From contig NZ_AP022589.1 of NCBI RefSeq assembly GCF_010731755.1, positions 3,410,001 to 3,474,000 of the forward strand: a stretch of 64,000 nucleotides of DNA. Reading direction: 5' to 3'. The translations under genes were made by a program, and so were the position numbers. Each line of letters opens with the position of its first letter. Positions within the stretch are counted from its first letter, which is position 1. Origin of the DNA: Mycolicibacter minnesotensis (GTDB taxonomy: Bacteria > Actinomycetota > Actinomycetes > Mycobacteriales > Mycobacteriaceae). Of the stretch, positions 32,975 to 41,115 are shown in pieces. The notes beneath the pieces were generated by a model. That model made no database searches, was not told the origin of the DNA, and worked only from the letters and a program-made list of their open reading frames with translations.

Positions 32975-35047
32975 GTGGTTTATGGGGCGGCCTTTAAGCG
33001 TTCTCGGCGCCACGTCGGGTGGACGGCCACGGTAGGGATCGCGACTCGCCGACTTCGTTGGACCGCGGTGGCCGCCGTCTTGTCGGTACTCGTCGCCTGG
33101 GCCGGGGCTGCGGTGGGATTGCCCGGGCTCGCCTCGGCGGCGAGCGCCGAGCCGCAGAACGTGGTGGCCGTGACCACCACCGCCACTCCGGTCAGCGCCG
33201 GATTGGTTGCGGTTCCGGCCAACCCGGCCACCCAGTTCGCGATCGTCACCCCACCCGCGAACGGCACGGCCACGGTCACCGGCGCTACCTTCACCTACAC
33301 CCCGGCCAACGGCTATGTCGGCACCGACGCCTTCAGCTACGCCACGACCGACGGTGTGACGGTCTCGACGCCGGCCACCGTCGGCATCACGGTGATGTCA
33401 CCGGCTTCCGCGCCACCCTCGCTGGCGACCGCCTGTACCGACTTGGGGCCGGCCTTCGCCCCGGTCTGTACGGCCATCGGTGACGTGACCAACCCAGTGG
33501 TGAACGCCTGCAGCACGGTTGGATCCGTCGCGGCGTGCAGCTGGTTCGGTGGCAACAAGCACGGACTGATCAGCGCGTGCTTCAATGTCGCCACCGGTCA
33601 GCTGGAATCGGCGTGTAAAACGCTCGACGCGGCGGCACAGTTGGTGGCCAGCCAATGCCGGGTGATCAACGGCCCGATCGACTATTGCGCCCTGCGTAAC
33701 GGCAGTCCCATCGGCAATCGCTCCGTGCAGACGTACTTGGCCGGCCCGGTGCACCGGGCGCTGGCGCAGCAGTACCGGCTGAACATGACTCTGCCGCTGG
33801 GGCAGACCCAGCTCCCTGCCACCCACAACTCGTTCAACTACACCAACGCCAACGTTCCGCCGACCTTGTCGGGCATGGATCCCGACCAGCTGTACTCGTT
33901 GGTCGATCAACTCGACTTGGACATGCGCTTCATCGAGCTCGACCTGCACTGGTATCCCAGCCTGGGCGCTCCCGGCGGCTATCAACCGATCTTGTGTCAC
34001 GGCTTCGACAACCACCTGGGCTGCACCTTCGAAGGACCTGCCAGCAAGGGCCTGCAGGAGATCCGGGGCTGGTTGGACGCCCACCCCGATCAGGTGATCG
34101 TCCTCTACATCGAGAACCGGCTCGACGACCCGGTCGATGACGTCACCAAGTCGCTGCCGGCCGGAGCTGCGGTCATCGAGAGCACCTTGGGCAATACCTC
34201 CGCACGCGACCTGCTGTTCCGCCCCTCGCAGGTGCAACCCGGCTCCACCTGCGACACCCAGCCGATCCCCCTGGGCGTGACCATGGCCCAGATTCTCGCC
34301 AGCGGAAAGCAGGTGCTGATGTATACCAACAGCGGCTGCGGCCAGAACGCGGCGTGGGACGCCCTCGGCTTTAACGACAGCAATGTGGCGGAGAAGGGCA
34401 GGCCGGTCACCGTCGCGTACCCCGACTGCTACTTCAGCAGGGCGCAGTACGAGAGCTCCTACACCCGGTTCTTCGACTCCAGCACGCTGGTTGACGTGCT
34501 CGCCGGTGGCGGCAATGCCCAGCCGATGACCTCGGCCGACATCCACGAGATGATGAAATGCGGTGCCAACGCACCAGGACCGAACTTCCTGGACCCCCAG
34601 GCCGACCAGCTGGCGGGCTTCTCCTGGAGCTGGTCCTACGGTCAGCCGGTGTCCAGCCCCACCCAACAGTGCGCCGTACACAGCGGTGACGGTCGCTTCC
34701 AGGCAGAGGCTTGCGGCCAGTTCCTGAACTACGCCTGCCAAGCCCCGGACGGTTGGCATATCAGTTCCGGCGCCGGCCAGTTCGCCGGTGGGTCCCTGGG
34801 ATGCGCGGGTCAGGGCGCCTTCGCAGTACCTCGCACCGGGTATCAGAACGAACTGCTCAAGACGGCCAAAGCCCAGGCCGGTGTCGACCGGGTCTGGCTG
34901 GCCTACACCGCCGGCAATGACGGGAACTGGAGCATGGGATCAACGCCGCCGCCGGCGCCGTCTGCCCAAATGCGACCGGTGACGCCGAGCCTGCCGCCGT
35001 ACCCGGTAGAGATGCCCGATATGCCCTTCCCGATCACGGTGTCCTGA
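32975..35047 (+). CDS. Exported multidomain protein with PI-PLC-like phosphodiesterase domain
   Basis: 690 residues from GTG at 32975, seven nt after GAGGAG; an ATG at 32960 would overlap that ribosome site. A long basic n-region and hydrophobic core (AVAAVLSVLVAWAGAAVGLP) end near ASAASAEP. Next comes an immunoglobulin-like cadherin-type repeat (about 80-135: ANGTATVTGATFTYTPANGY). A Cys-rich linker leads to a PI-PLC X-type barrel with the two catalytic-histidine regions LPATHNSFNY and ILCHGFDN, and with RFIELDLHWYP. A C-terminal module (about 560-660) with several Cys and Trp residues (FLNYACQAPDGWHISSGAGQ) looks lectin-like. The substrate may be a phospholipid head group, by inference. It is unlike the PlcA-D phospholipases. 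Confidence 0.75.
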   Translation: MVYGAAFKRSRRHVGWTATVGIATRRLRWTAVAAVLSVLVAWAGAAVGLPGLASAASAEPQNVVAVTTTATPVSAGLVAVPANPATQFAIVTPPANGTATVTGATFTYTPANGYVGTDAFSYATTDGVTVSTPATVGITVMSPASAPPSLATACTDLGPAFAPVCTAIGDVTNPVVNACSTVGSVAACSWFGGNKHGLISACFNVATGQLESACKTLDAAAQLVASQCRVINGPIDYCALRNGSPIGNRSVQTYLAGPVHRALAQQYRLNMTLPLGQTQLPATHNSFNYTNANVPPTLSGMDPDQLYSLVDQLDLDMRFIELDLHWYPSLGAPGGYQPILCHGFDNHLGCTFEGPASKGLQEIRGWLDAHPDQVIVLYIENRLDDPVDDVTKSLPAGAAVIESTLGNTSARDLLFRPSQVQPGSTCDTQPIPLGVTMAQILASGKQVLMYTNSGCGQNAAWDALGFNDSNVAEKGRPVTVAYPDCYFSRAQYESSYTRFFDSSTLVDVLAGGGNAQPMTSADIHEMMKCGANAPGPNFLDPQADQLAGFSWSWSYGQPVSSPTQQCAVHSGDGRFQAEACGQFLNYACQAPDGWHISSGAGQFAGGSLGCAGQGAFAVPRTGYQNELLKTAKAQAGVDRVWLAYTAGNDGNWSMGSTPPPAPSAQMRPVTPSLPPYPVEMPDMPFPITVS

Positions 35048-35089
35048 CGCCGGGGGACTGGCCGGCCAAACCTCTACACCGCCTATCGT

Positions 35090-35105
35090 GCCATTGACAA
35101 ATGGC
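35090..35105. promoter_or_regulatory. 16-bp inverted repeat overlapping a -35-like TTGACA
   Basis: GCCATT-GACA-AATGGC is a perfect 6-bp inverted repeat 24 bp before the esterase start that heads the di-iron/monooxygenase cluster. It overlaps TTGACA (35094-35099). It is a candidate operator for the cluster, possibly for the MerR protein at its far end. No good -10 is seen at 17 bp. Confidence 0.4.
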
Positions 35106-35129
35106 AGAATTGCTGGTGTTGTGTGTGCC

Positions 35130-36122
35130 GTGACCGAACCCCAGGGCTCGCCCCTGCCTGAAGTTCCCACCCGTGCCCCGATGCGTGCAGTGGTTGGGGG
35201 TACCGCCGCTCGATGGACGCTGCACGTCCTCAACACGATGATTCCGATGAATCCGCTGGGTATCGCGTTTGCCCGCGGACTGATCGCCACCATCATGGGA
35301 ACGCTCGGATCGATGCCCGCCGGAACCAGGGTCATCCCGGTACACGAAGCAGGTGTTCGTGGCGAGTGGGTGCTGGCCCCCGGCGTCGAGTTCGGCAGGC
35401 GGGCCGGGTATTACGTGCATGGCAGCGGGTACGTCCTGTGCTCGACGCGGACCCACCGCAAGTTGGTCGCGCGGCTGTCGGAGGCCACCGGATTGCCGAT
35501 GTTCGCCGTCGACTATCGACTGGCTCCCGAGCACCCGTTCCCGACGGCCGCCGATGACGTCGAAGCCGGCTATCGCTGGCTGTTAAGCCAGGGCTATGCC
35601 GCCCGTGACGTCGTGATCGGTGCAGACTCCGCCGGCGGCCACCTGACCTGCGACATGTTGCTCGCCTATGCCGATGAGCCGGAGTTTCAGCCGGCCGGCG
35701 TGGTGCTGTTCTCGCCGTTGGTCGACCTCACGCTGACCCTGGCCGAACAGCAGGAGAAGTTGCGGCGAGACCCCGCGGCATCGGCAGCCTCGGCGCGGCG
35801 CCTGGTTCAGCTCTACGTGCAGGGCCAAGACCCCGACAACGTCCGGCTTCGGCTCGACTTCGGTCGGTCTGCGCAGTTGCCGCCGGTCTTCACCCAGGTG
35901 GGGGGCTTCGAGATGCTCAGCGCGGACGCGCGTCACCTGGACGCCGAGCTGCGCCGCAACGGGGGAACCAGCACTCTTGAGGTCTGGCCGGGCATGGTGC
36001 ATGTTTTCCAGGCACTGCCCCGGCTGGCCCCGGAGGCCAAGCCCGCATTGCGCCGGGTGGCGGCCTTCATCGCCGGTGTCTATGCCGATCAGCGAACCGA
36101 CGATGTCGAGGCAGCGCGCTGA
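35130..36122 (+). CDS. Hormone-sensitive-lipase-family esterase (LipR-like)
   Basis: 330 residues from GTG at 35130. The HSL-family oxyanion motif is HGSG (residues 97-100, in RAGYYVHGSGYVLCSTRTH) rather than the common HGGG. The nucleophile elbow is VIGADSAGGHLTCD (Ser 167), and the histidine is in WPGMVHVFQ near 292. It hydrolyses acyl esters. The gene heads a same-strand cluster: its TGA shares a base with the ATG of the SDR gene, followed by a di-iron protein and a Baeyer-Villiger-type monooxygenase. The order hydrolase-SDR-monooxygenase resembles the mymA operon of M. tuberculosis (Rv3083-Rv3085), but the di-iron gene is not part of that operon. Confidence 0.85.
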   Translation: MTEPQGSPLPEVPTRAPMRAVVGGTAARWTLHVLNTMIPMNPLGIAFARGLIATIMGTLGSMPAGTRVIPVHEAGVRGEWVLAPGVEFGRRAGYYVHGSGYVLCSTRTHRKLVARLSEATGLPMFAVDYRLAPEHPFPTAADDVEAGYRWLLSQGYAARDVVIGADSAGGHLTCDMLLAYADEPEFQPAGVVLFSPLVDLTLTLAEQQEKLRRDPAASAASARRLVQLYVQGQDPDNVRLRLDFGRSAQLPPVFTQVGGFEMLSADARHLDAELRRNGGTSTLEVWPGMVHVFQALPRLAPEAKPALRRVAAFIAGVYADQRTDDVEAAR

Positions 36123-36979
36123 TGTTCGGAATCGACACGGTGCTGTCCCTGCTGCGCACCGACCGGCGGACCGCCAACGCAAAGGCGGTCGTGACCGGCG
36201 CCGGCAGCGGCATCGGGCGTTCGTTCGCCCTGGAGCTGGCACGCCGCGGCGGCGACGTCGTCTGCGCCGACATCAACGCGGAGCGGGCGGCTGAAACGGT
36301 GGCGCTGATCGAGCAGTTGCGCATCGGTTCAGCGCATGCGGTGCAGTGTGACGTGTCCGATCGCGGTGAGATCGAAGCGCTGGCTACGCGTGCTCAGGAG
36401 ATCTTTGGTGGCCCACCAACTCTGGTGATCAACAACGCCGGTGTGGGCATCGGCGGAAAGCCGGTCGGCGACATCGGCTTCGAGGACTGGGACTGGGCTC
36501 TCGGCATCAATCTGTGGGGCGTGGTCTACGGCTGTGAGGTCTTCACTCCGCTGCTTCGGGAGGCCGGACGCGGCGGAATCATCAATGTGGCGTCGGCGGC
36601 GGGATTCGCCGCGGCACCGGCGATGGCGGCCTACAACGTGTCGAAAGCCGGCGTCCTTTCGCTGTCGGAGACGCTGGCCGCCGAACTGGACGGCACCGGA
36701 ATCGCGGTCACCGTGCTGTGCCCGACCTTCGTCAAGACCAACGTCTTCACCGACGGCCGGATCACGCCTGCGTCGATGAACCTGACTCAGCAGCTGGCCC
36801 GCTGGACCGGCCTTTCCGCGGACAACGTCGCGGTGCGCACCTTGGACGCACACGACAGCGGGCGGCTCTATGTAGTGCCGCAACTCGACGCCACCCTCAT
36901 CTGGCACCTCAAGCGGCACTTTCCAGAAATCTACGTCCGTGGCACCGGGCTGCTCGCCCGTCTGCTTCCCCAGGGCTGA
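36122..36979 (+). CDS. Short-chain dehydrogenase/reductase (SadH-like)
   Basis: 285 residues. The Rossmann glycine motif TGAGSGIG is at about 25-32, NNAG near 100, Ser in VASAAGFAAAPAMAAY and the catalytic YNVSK near 163. NAD(P)-dependent oxidation or reduction of an alcohol or ketone is expected. It is coupled to the esterase gene by a one-base stop/start overlap and followed after 39 bp by the di-iron protein gene, so all belong to one transcript. An aliphatic or fatty substrate is likely from context. A 20-residue N-terminal extension precedes the fold. Confidence 0.88.
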   Translation: MFGIDTVLSLLRTDRRTANAKAVVTGAGSGIGRSFALELARRGGDVVCADINAERAAETVALIEQLRIGSAHAVQCDVSDRGEIEALATRAQEIFGGPPTLVINNAGVGIGGKPVGDIGFEDWDWALGINLWGVVYGCEVFTPLLREAGRGGIINVASAAGFAAAPAMAAYNVSKAGVLSLSETLAAELDGTGIAVTVLCPTFVKTNVFTDGRITPASMNLTQQLARWTGLSADNVAVRTLDAHDSGRLYVVPQLDATLIWHLKRHFPEIYVRGTGLLARLLPQG

Positions 36980-37018
36980 ACTGACGAACAGCCTTCTCGC
37001 GAAAGGAAAGAACTGACC

Positions 37019-37939
37019 ATGGCGATGAACCTCGACGACATGTTGCAGAAGATCAAGGACAAGCAGTGGGCCTTGGTCGACATCGACTGGGACGCCCCCG
37101 GAGCGGAGCTCATCGAGCCGGACCTGTGGGCCAAGCTCAAGCCGTTCATGACTGACCTGATGTGGATCGAGAACGTCGGCGCCCGCGGGTTCGCGGCCCT
37201 GGCCAAGAAGGCGCCGACCCCGACGCTGAAGAGCATCTACGAGCACTTCCATGCCGAAGAGCAGAAGCACGCGAACGCCGAGCTCGCGCTGATGCGCCGG
37301 TGGGGCATGTTGGACGCCGACGAGATTCCCCCGCCGAGCGTCAACGTGCAGCTGGTCATCACCTGGCTCGACAAGTTCTCCGACAGCATGTCGCTGTCCA
37401 TCTTGGGCACCGTCATTCCCATGCTGGAAGTGGCCCTGGACGGCGCGCTGATCAAGTTCATCACCGAAGAAGTCAAGGACCCGGTGGCCCAAGAGGTCTT
37501 CAAACGGATCAACTCCGACGAGTCGCGACATCTGGCGGTCGACTTCGAGGTGATGGACATCCTGGGTCATGCCGACTTGCGGAAACTGGCGGTCGAACTG
37601 GTCGGAAGCTGGATGAACCCCGCACTGCTGATCGGCACGCTGAGCTACTTCCCGCTGCTGAACAAGATGCGGGACAACATCGTGGCGATGGGCGTCAACG
37701 AAGAGCGTCTTTACCAGGCCATGCGCCGGTTCCAAAGTGTCGGCGAGCGAAGCTCTTTCGCTCGCCGGGTACCGATGTACCGGTTGATCTCCTGGCATGG
37801 CAAGAAGGTGATCGACCGTAGCTCGAAGTACCACTGGCTGGCCGACTCGCTGGTCAAGATCACCGGGGTCATCCCGCCGTCCCTGGTGCACAACACCCCG
37901 ACCTGGTCACAGGAGCTGACCTACGAGCCGGTCGCGTGA
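37019..37939 (+). CDS. Ferritin-like di-iron protein with complete E-ExxH-E-ExxH metal set
   Basis: 306 residues. All six di-iron ligands can be placed: Glu51 (LMWIENVG), Glu81 and His84 (HAEEQKHANAE), Glu137 (PMLEVALDG), Glu168 and His171 (SDESRHLAVDFE). The spacing of about 30 residues between paired helices is that of ferritin-like oxygenases, desaturases and R2 proteins. The likely chemistry is O2-dependent oxidation, perhaps hydroxylation, N-oxygenation or desaturation, of a lipid-derived substrate. The next gene, a flavin monooxygenase, begins 11 bp later. GAAAGGA precedes the ATG. I cannot name the subfamily from sequence alone. Confidence 0.8.
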   Translation: MAMNLDDMLQKIKDKQWALVDIDWDAPGAELIEPDLWAKLKPFMTDLMWIENVGARGFAALAKKAPTPTLKSIYEHFHAEEQKHANAELALMRRWGMLDADEIPPPSVNVQLVITWLDKFSDSMSLSILGTVIPMLEVALDGALIKFITEEVKDPVAQEVFKRINSDESRHLAVDFEVMDILGHADLRKLAVELVGSWMNPALLIGTLSYFPLLNKMRDNIVAMGVNEERLYQAMRRFQSVGERSSFARRVPMYRLISWHGKKVIDRSSKYHWLADSLVKITGVIPPSLVHNTPTWSQELTYEPVA

Positions 37940-37950
37940 AGGAGCAGCAC

Positions 37951-39435
37951 ATGACGATCTCGGTAGCGATCATCGGCGCCGGATTCGCGGGCATCGGTGC
38001 CGCCATCCGCCTCAAGGACCAGGGCATCACCGACTTCGTGATCCTGGAGAGGGGCTCACGGGTCGGCGGAACCTGGCGTGACAACACCTATCCCGGCGCC
38101 GCGTGCGACATCCCGTCACGGCTGTACTCCTACAGCTTCGCGCCCAACCCGGATTGGTCGCACACCTACTCCGGCAGCGGCGAGATCCTGTCCTACATCG
38201 ACACCATGGTCTCCTCGTTCGGGATCGCACCGCATATCCGGTTCGACCACAACGTCGCGGGGATCACCTATGACGCCGAAGCCGGAGAGTGGACCATCGA
38301 ACTCCAGGGCCGGGAAGCGGTGCGCGCCCGGACCGTCGTGGTGGCCTCCGGCCCGCTGGCCAATGCCAGCTTTCCCGACATTCAGGGGATCGACACCTAC
38401 GAAGGCCGCAAGATCCACAGCGCCCGATGGGATCATGACTACGACTTCGCTGGAAAGAAAGTGGCTGTCGTCGGCACCGGCGCCAGCGGCGTGCAGATCA
38501 TTCCCGAATTGGTCAAGGTGGCGGAGTCGGTCAAGGTGTTCCAGCGCACCCCGGGGTGGGTGCTGCCGCGGCTCAACACGAGCACAAGCGGTTGGCTGAA
38601 GAGGATCTATAAGGATGTGCCGCTGGCCGAGAAGCTGATGCGGACGGCATGGTTCTGGGGCCACGAGTCGGTGGCGGTCGGTGTGGTGTGGGACAGCCCG
38701 TTCACCCGGCTGGTCGAGGCCCTGAGTCTGGCGAACCTGCGCGCCCAGGTGAAGGACCCGTGGCTGCGGCGCCAGCTGACACCGGACTTCTCGGCCGGTT
38801 GTAAGCGGCTGCTGATGACCAGCGACTACTACCCGGCGCTGCAGAAGGACAACTGCAAGCTGGTGACCTGGCCGATGGCGCGCTTGTCACCCAAGGGAAT
38901 TCGGACCGTGGAAGGTATCGAGCACCAGGTCGACGCCATCGTGTTCGCCACCGGTTTCGAAGTGTCCAAAGCCGGAACGCCGATTCCGATCACCGGAGTC
39001 GATGGCCGTGACCTGGGCTCGGAGTGGAGCAGAGGTGCCTACGCCTACCGCAGTGTTGCGGTGTCGGGCTACCCGAACCTCTTCTTTACCTTCGGGCCTA
39101 ACTCTGGGCCAGGCCACAGCTCGGCTCTGGTCTACATGGAGGCGCAGATCGATTACATCGTGGATGCCATTGCGAAACTGCTCCAGTACAAATGGAAGTC
39201 GATCGACGTACGTCCCGAGATCCAAGATCGGTACAACCAGGACATCCAGCGGCGGCTGCGGGCCACCACATGGAACTCCGGATGCCAGAGCTGGTATCTG
39301 ACCGAAGATGGCTTCAACGCCACCATGTTTCCCGGGTTCGCCACACAGTTCGTCAATCAACTCAAGACGCTGAACCTGGAAGACTTCAAGATCACCGCGG
39401 CGACGACAAGCGGTGAGCCGGTCCTAACTGCCTAG
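37951..39435 (+). CDS. Flavin-containing Baeyer-Villiger-type monooxygenase (MymA/EthA-like)
   Basis: 494 residues from ATG at 37951, with AAGGAG at good distance; an upstream GTG at 37936 would overlap the previous stop. The FAD motif is IGAGFAGIGAA (residues 7-17) with GGTWRDNTYPGAACDIPS, the NADPH motif VVGTGASGVQIIPE, and the Baeyer-Villiger fingerprint appears as YEGRKIHSARWDHD (GxxxHxxxW). It oxygenates ketones, aldehydes or heteroatoms using NADPH and O2. Placement with an esterase, an SDR and a di-iron enzyme suggests a short oxidative route: ester hydrolysis, alcohol to ketone, ketone to ester. Mycobacterial relatives include MymA and EthA. Confidence 0.9.
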   Translation: MTISVAIIGAGFAGIGAAIRLKDQGITDFVILERGSRVGGTWRDNTYPGAACDIPSRLYSYSFAPNPDWSHTYSGSGEILSYIDTMVSSFGIAPHIRFDHNVAGITYDAEAGEWTIELQGREAVRARTVVVASGPLANASFPDIQGIDTYEGRKIHSARWDHDYDFAGKKVAVVGTGASGVQIIPELVKVAESVKVFQRTPGWVLPRLNTSTSGWLKRIYKDVPLAEKLMRTAWFWGHESVAVGVVWDSPFTRLVEALSLANLRAQVKDPWLRRQLTPDFSAGCKRLLMTSDYYPALQKDNCKLVTWPMARLSPKGIRTVEGIEHQVDAIVFATGFEVSKAGTPIPITGVDGRDLGSEWSRGAYAYRSVAVSGYPNLFFTFGPNSGPGHSSALVYMEAQIDYIVDAIAKLLQYKWKSIDVRPEIQDRYNQDIQRRLRATTWNSGCQSWYLTEDGFNATMFPGFATQFVNQLKTLNLEDFKITAATTSGEPVLTA

Positions 39436-39438
39436 GAT
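39433..39438 (+). promoter_or_regulatory. -10 element for merR overlapping the monooxygenase stop codon
   Basis: TAGGAT fits TANNNT and ends 6 nt before the merR GTG at 39445. Its first three bases are the stop codon of the upstream gene. No Shine-Dalgarno lies before the GTG, so a leaderless merR transcript is predicted in addition to read-through. Confidence 0.5.
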
Positions 39439-39444
39439 GCGAAG

Positions 39445-40215
39445 GTGACCGAGTACCGGATCGACGATCTTGCCAGACAGGCGGGGACCACCACTCGCAA
39501 TGTCCGGGTGTATCAGGAGAACGGTCTGCTACCCCGGCCGCAGCGCCGGGGCCGGGTCGCGATCTACACCGATCGGCACCTGCGGCAGTTGCAGGCGATC
39601 ATTCGGTTGCTCGGCGAGGGATTCACCGTCAAGCACATCCTGAAGTTCCTGACCGGGCTCCAGCGTGGCGACGGTCTGGTCGAGGTCCTAGACCTCGCCG
39701 ACCTGGGCGAGTTGGTGACGGCACCCTGGTCGCACCCGGTGACGAAAACCATGACCCACGAGCAGTTAGAGGCACGGCTCGGCCGGCTGGATGGGCCGTT
39801 GCTGCAGCGCCTGATCACCAGTGCAGTCATCGAGACCACGGACGTCAGCGACGTCTACCGGGTCACCGACACCGATCAGATCGAGGACCTGGCCACATTG
39901 TTTTCGCGAGGCATGCCACTGACCGCGATGCTGCAGACCGTTACCGCGGTGGACAAGAAGCTGGACGAAGCGGCCGGACTGCTGACCCGCAGCGGCCACG
40001 CCGAGGTGGTGCGCCAGCGTGGACCTGGCTGGTTGCCGGCCAAGGACGACGAGTTCGCCTGGGCCGCCGACCTGGTCGACGCCATGCGCAGGGTGGCCAG
40101 GCGTTCGGCGCATGCCAGCCTGGACCGGGCACTTGATGCGGCGGTGCGTGCCGAACTGCGGCAGTATCGACAGCGAAGTGACGAGCACGAGGCCGTCTCC
40201 ACCCACCCGGAGTAG
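39445..40215 (+). CDS. MerR-family transcriptional regulator
   Basis: 256 residues. The N-terminal winged helix reads YRIDDLARQAGTTTRNVRVY then QENGLLPRPQRRGRVAIYTD, a typical MerR DNA-binding domain (about 3-70), followed by the dimerisation helix ending VKHILKFLTGLQRGDG. The C-terminal 150 residues form an unassigned sensor domain. No cysteine cluster for metals is seen, so an organic ligand is more likely. It follows the monooxygenase gene by nine bp and probably regulates the cluster from 35130, perhaps through the inverted repeat at 35090-35105. Confidence 0.87.
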   Translation: MTEYRIDDLARQAGTTTRNVRVYQENGLLPRPQRRGRVAIYTDRHLRQLQAIIRLLGEGFTVKHILKFLTGLQRGDGLVEVLDLADLGELVTAPWSHPVTKTMTHEQLEARLGRLDGPLLQRLITSAVIETTDVSDVYRVTDTDQIEDLATLFSRGMPLTAMLQTVTAVDKKLDEAAGLLTRSGHAEVVRQRGPGWLPAKDDEFAWAADLVDAMRRVARRSAHASLDRALDAAVRAELRQYRQRSDEHEAVSTHPE

Positions 40216-40253
40216 CGGCCGCGATAGGTCCACAACTTCTCCAGGGGGCAGGC

Positions 40254-40379
40254 ATCAACCTGCGCGATCCGCGTTACTGGCCGAAAGTCGTCCGCGTGCT
40301 GCGCGGTCTGTTGCGCATGTCGGGCGCGCCCGACCCCAGCCTCATCCACACCCTGCCGTCGCCGCCCGCCGAGCATTGA
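40254..40379 (+). other. Possible short ORF (41 aa) starting at ATC
   Basis: From 40254 the frame reads [20 protein letters not shown] and so on, ending in SPPAEH and TGA at 40377-40379. Nearly every third position is G or C, like the true genes here, whereas the same frame upstream is not biased. AGGGGG sits 5 nt before the ATC. No ATG, GTG or TTG occurs between the preceding in-frame stop (40179-40181) and this point. It may be a small protein with a non-standard or mutated start, or the 3' remnant of a lost gene. Confidence 0.4.
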
Positions 40380-40404
40380 CGGACCGGACTACAGTGTCGA
40401 GTTG

Positions 40405-41115
40405 ATGGCTATTCGGCGCGCGGTACTCGTCATCGCCGACATCGGCGGATACACCGCTTACATGAACTGGAACCGGACACATCTGGTGCATGCCCAGATG
40501 GCGGTGGCGGCACTGCTGGAGTCGGTCATCGATGCCGCCAAGGGAATGAAGCTGGCGAAGCTGGAAGGCGACGCCGCGTTCTTCTGGGCTCCCGGCGGCG
40601 ATGCCCAGGTCTTGGTCAGCGAGCGGTTGGCGCGCATGCACCAGGCATTCCTGGATCGTCGAGCCCGCATCGAGAGCGGCCGCCTCTGCGCCTGCGAGAG
40701 CTGCGCGCAGTTGATGAACCTCTCGCTGAAGTTCGTCGCGCACGAGGGCGAAGTTGCCGAGCAGAAGGTTAAGCGGCACACCGAGCTCGCCGGCGTCGAC
40801 GTCATCCTGGTGCATCGGATGTTGAAGAACCAGGTGCCGTTGCCCGAATACGTGTTGATGACCGATGCTGTCGCGCGGCGGCTGGATGAACCGGTCCGCG
40901 CGGTGTGCACACCGCTGGTGCACGACTTCGAGGGCCTGGGCCAGACCTCGACGTACTACCTGGACCTGGCGCACTCGGCGGTGCAACCGTCGGTCAAAGC
41001 GATGGGATGGGCAGGCAGGTTGCGGTTCCGCCTGGGGGCACTGCCGTTCCGGTTGGGCACCAAGGAGCCTTGCGAGGGCTTTCGCAGCCTGGGCCGCGAC
41101 GCCCCCGAAGCCTAG
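40405..41115 (+). CDS. DUF2652 protein resembling class III nucleotide cyclases
   Basis: 236 residues. The N-terminal [17 protein letters not shown] and the later [15 protein letters not shown] correspond in order and spacing to the two metal-binding aspartate motifs of class III adenylate cyclases, although DUF2652 proteins have no proven activity. A CACESC cluster (about 92-97) could bind metal. The C terminus is basic. TACAGT (40390-40395) lies 6 nt before TTG 40402 and 9 nt before ATG 40405, so the mRNA is probably leaderless with either start. Its stop codon overlaps that of the convergent cutinase gene in the sequence CTAG. Confidence 0.75.
   Translation: MAIRRAVLVIADIGGYTAYMNWNRTHLVHAQMAVAALLESVIDAAKGMKLAKLEGDAAFFWAPGGDAQVLVSERLARMHQAFLDRRARIESGRLCACESCAQLMNLSLKFVAHEGEVAEQKVKRHTELAGVDVILVHRMLKNQVPLPEYVLMTDAVARRLDEPVRAVCTPLVHDFEGLGQTSTYYLDLAHSAVQPSVKAMGWAGRLRFRLGALPFRLGTKEPCEGFRSLGRDAPEA

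Noticed and set aside
36329..37891. Minus-strand frame of 520 codons over the SDR and di-iron genes
   Set aside because: Antisense shadow: the plus-strand products have full SDR and di-iron ligand motifs.
35130..39435. Calling the cluster the mymA operon
   Set aside because: The gene types resemble it, but the di-iron gene and the order differ, and orthology cannot be shown without alignment.
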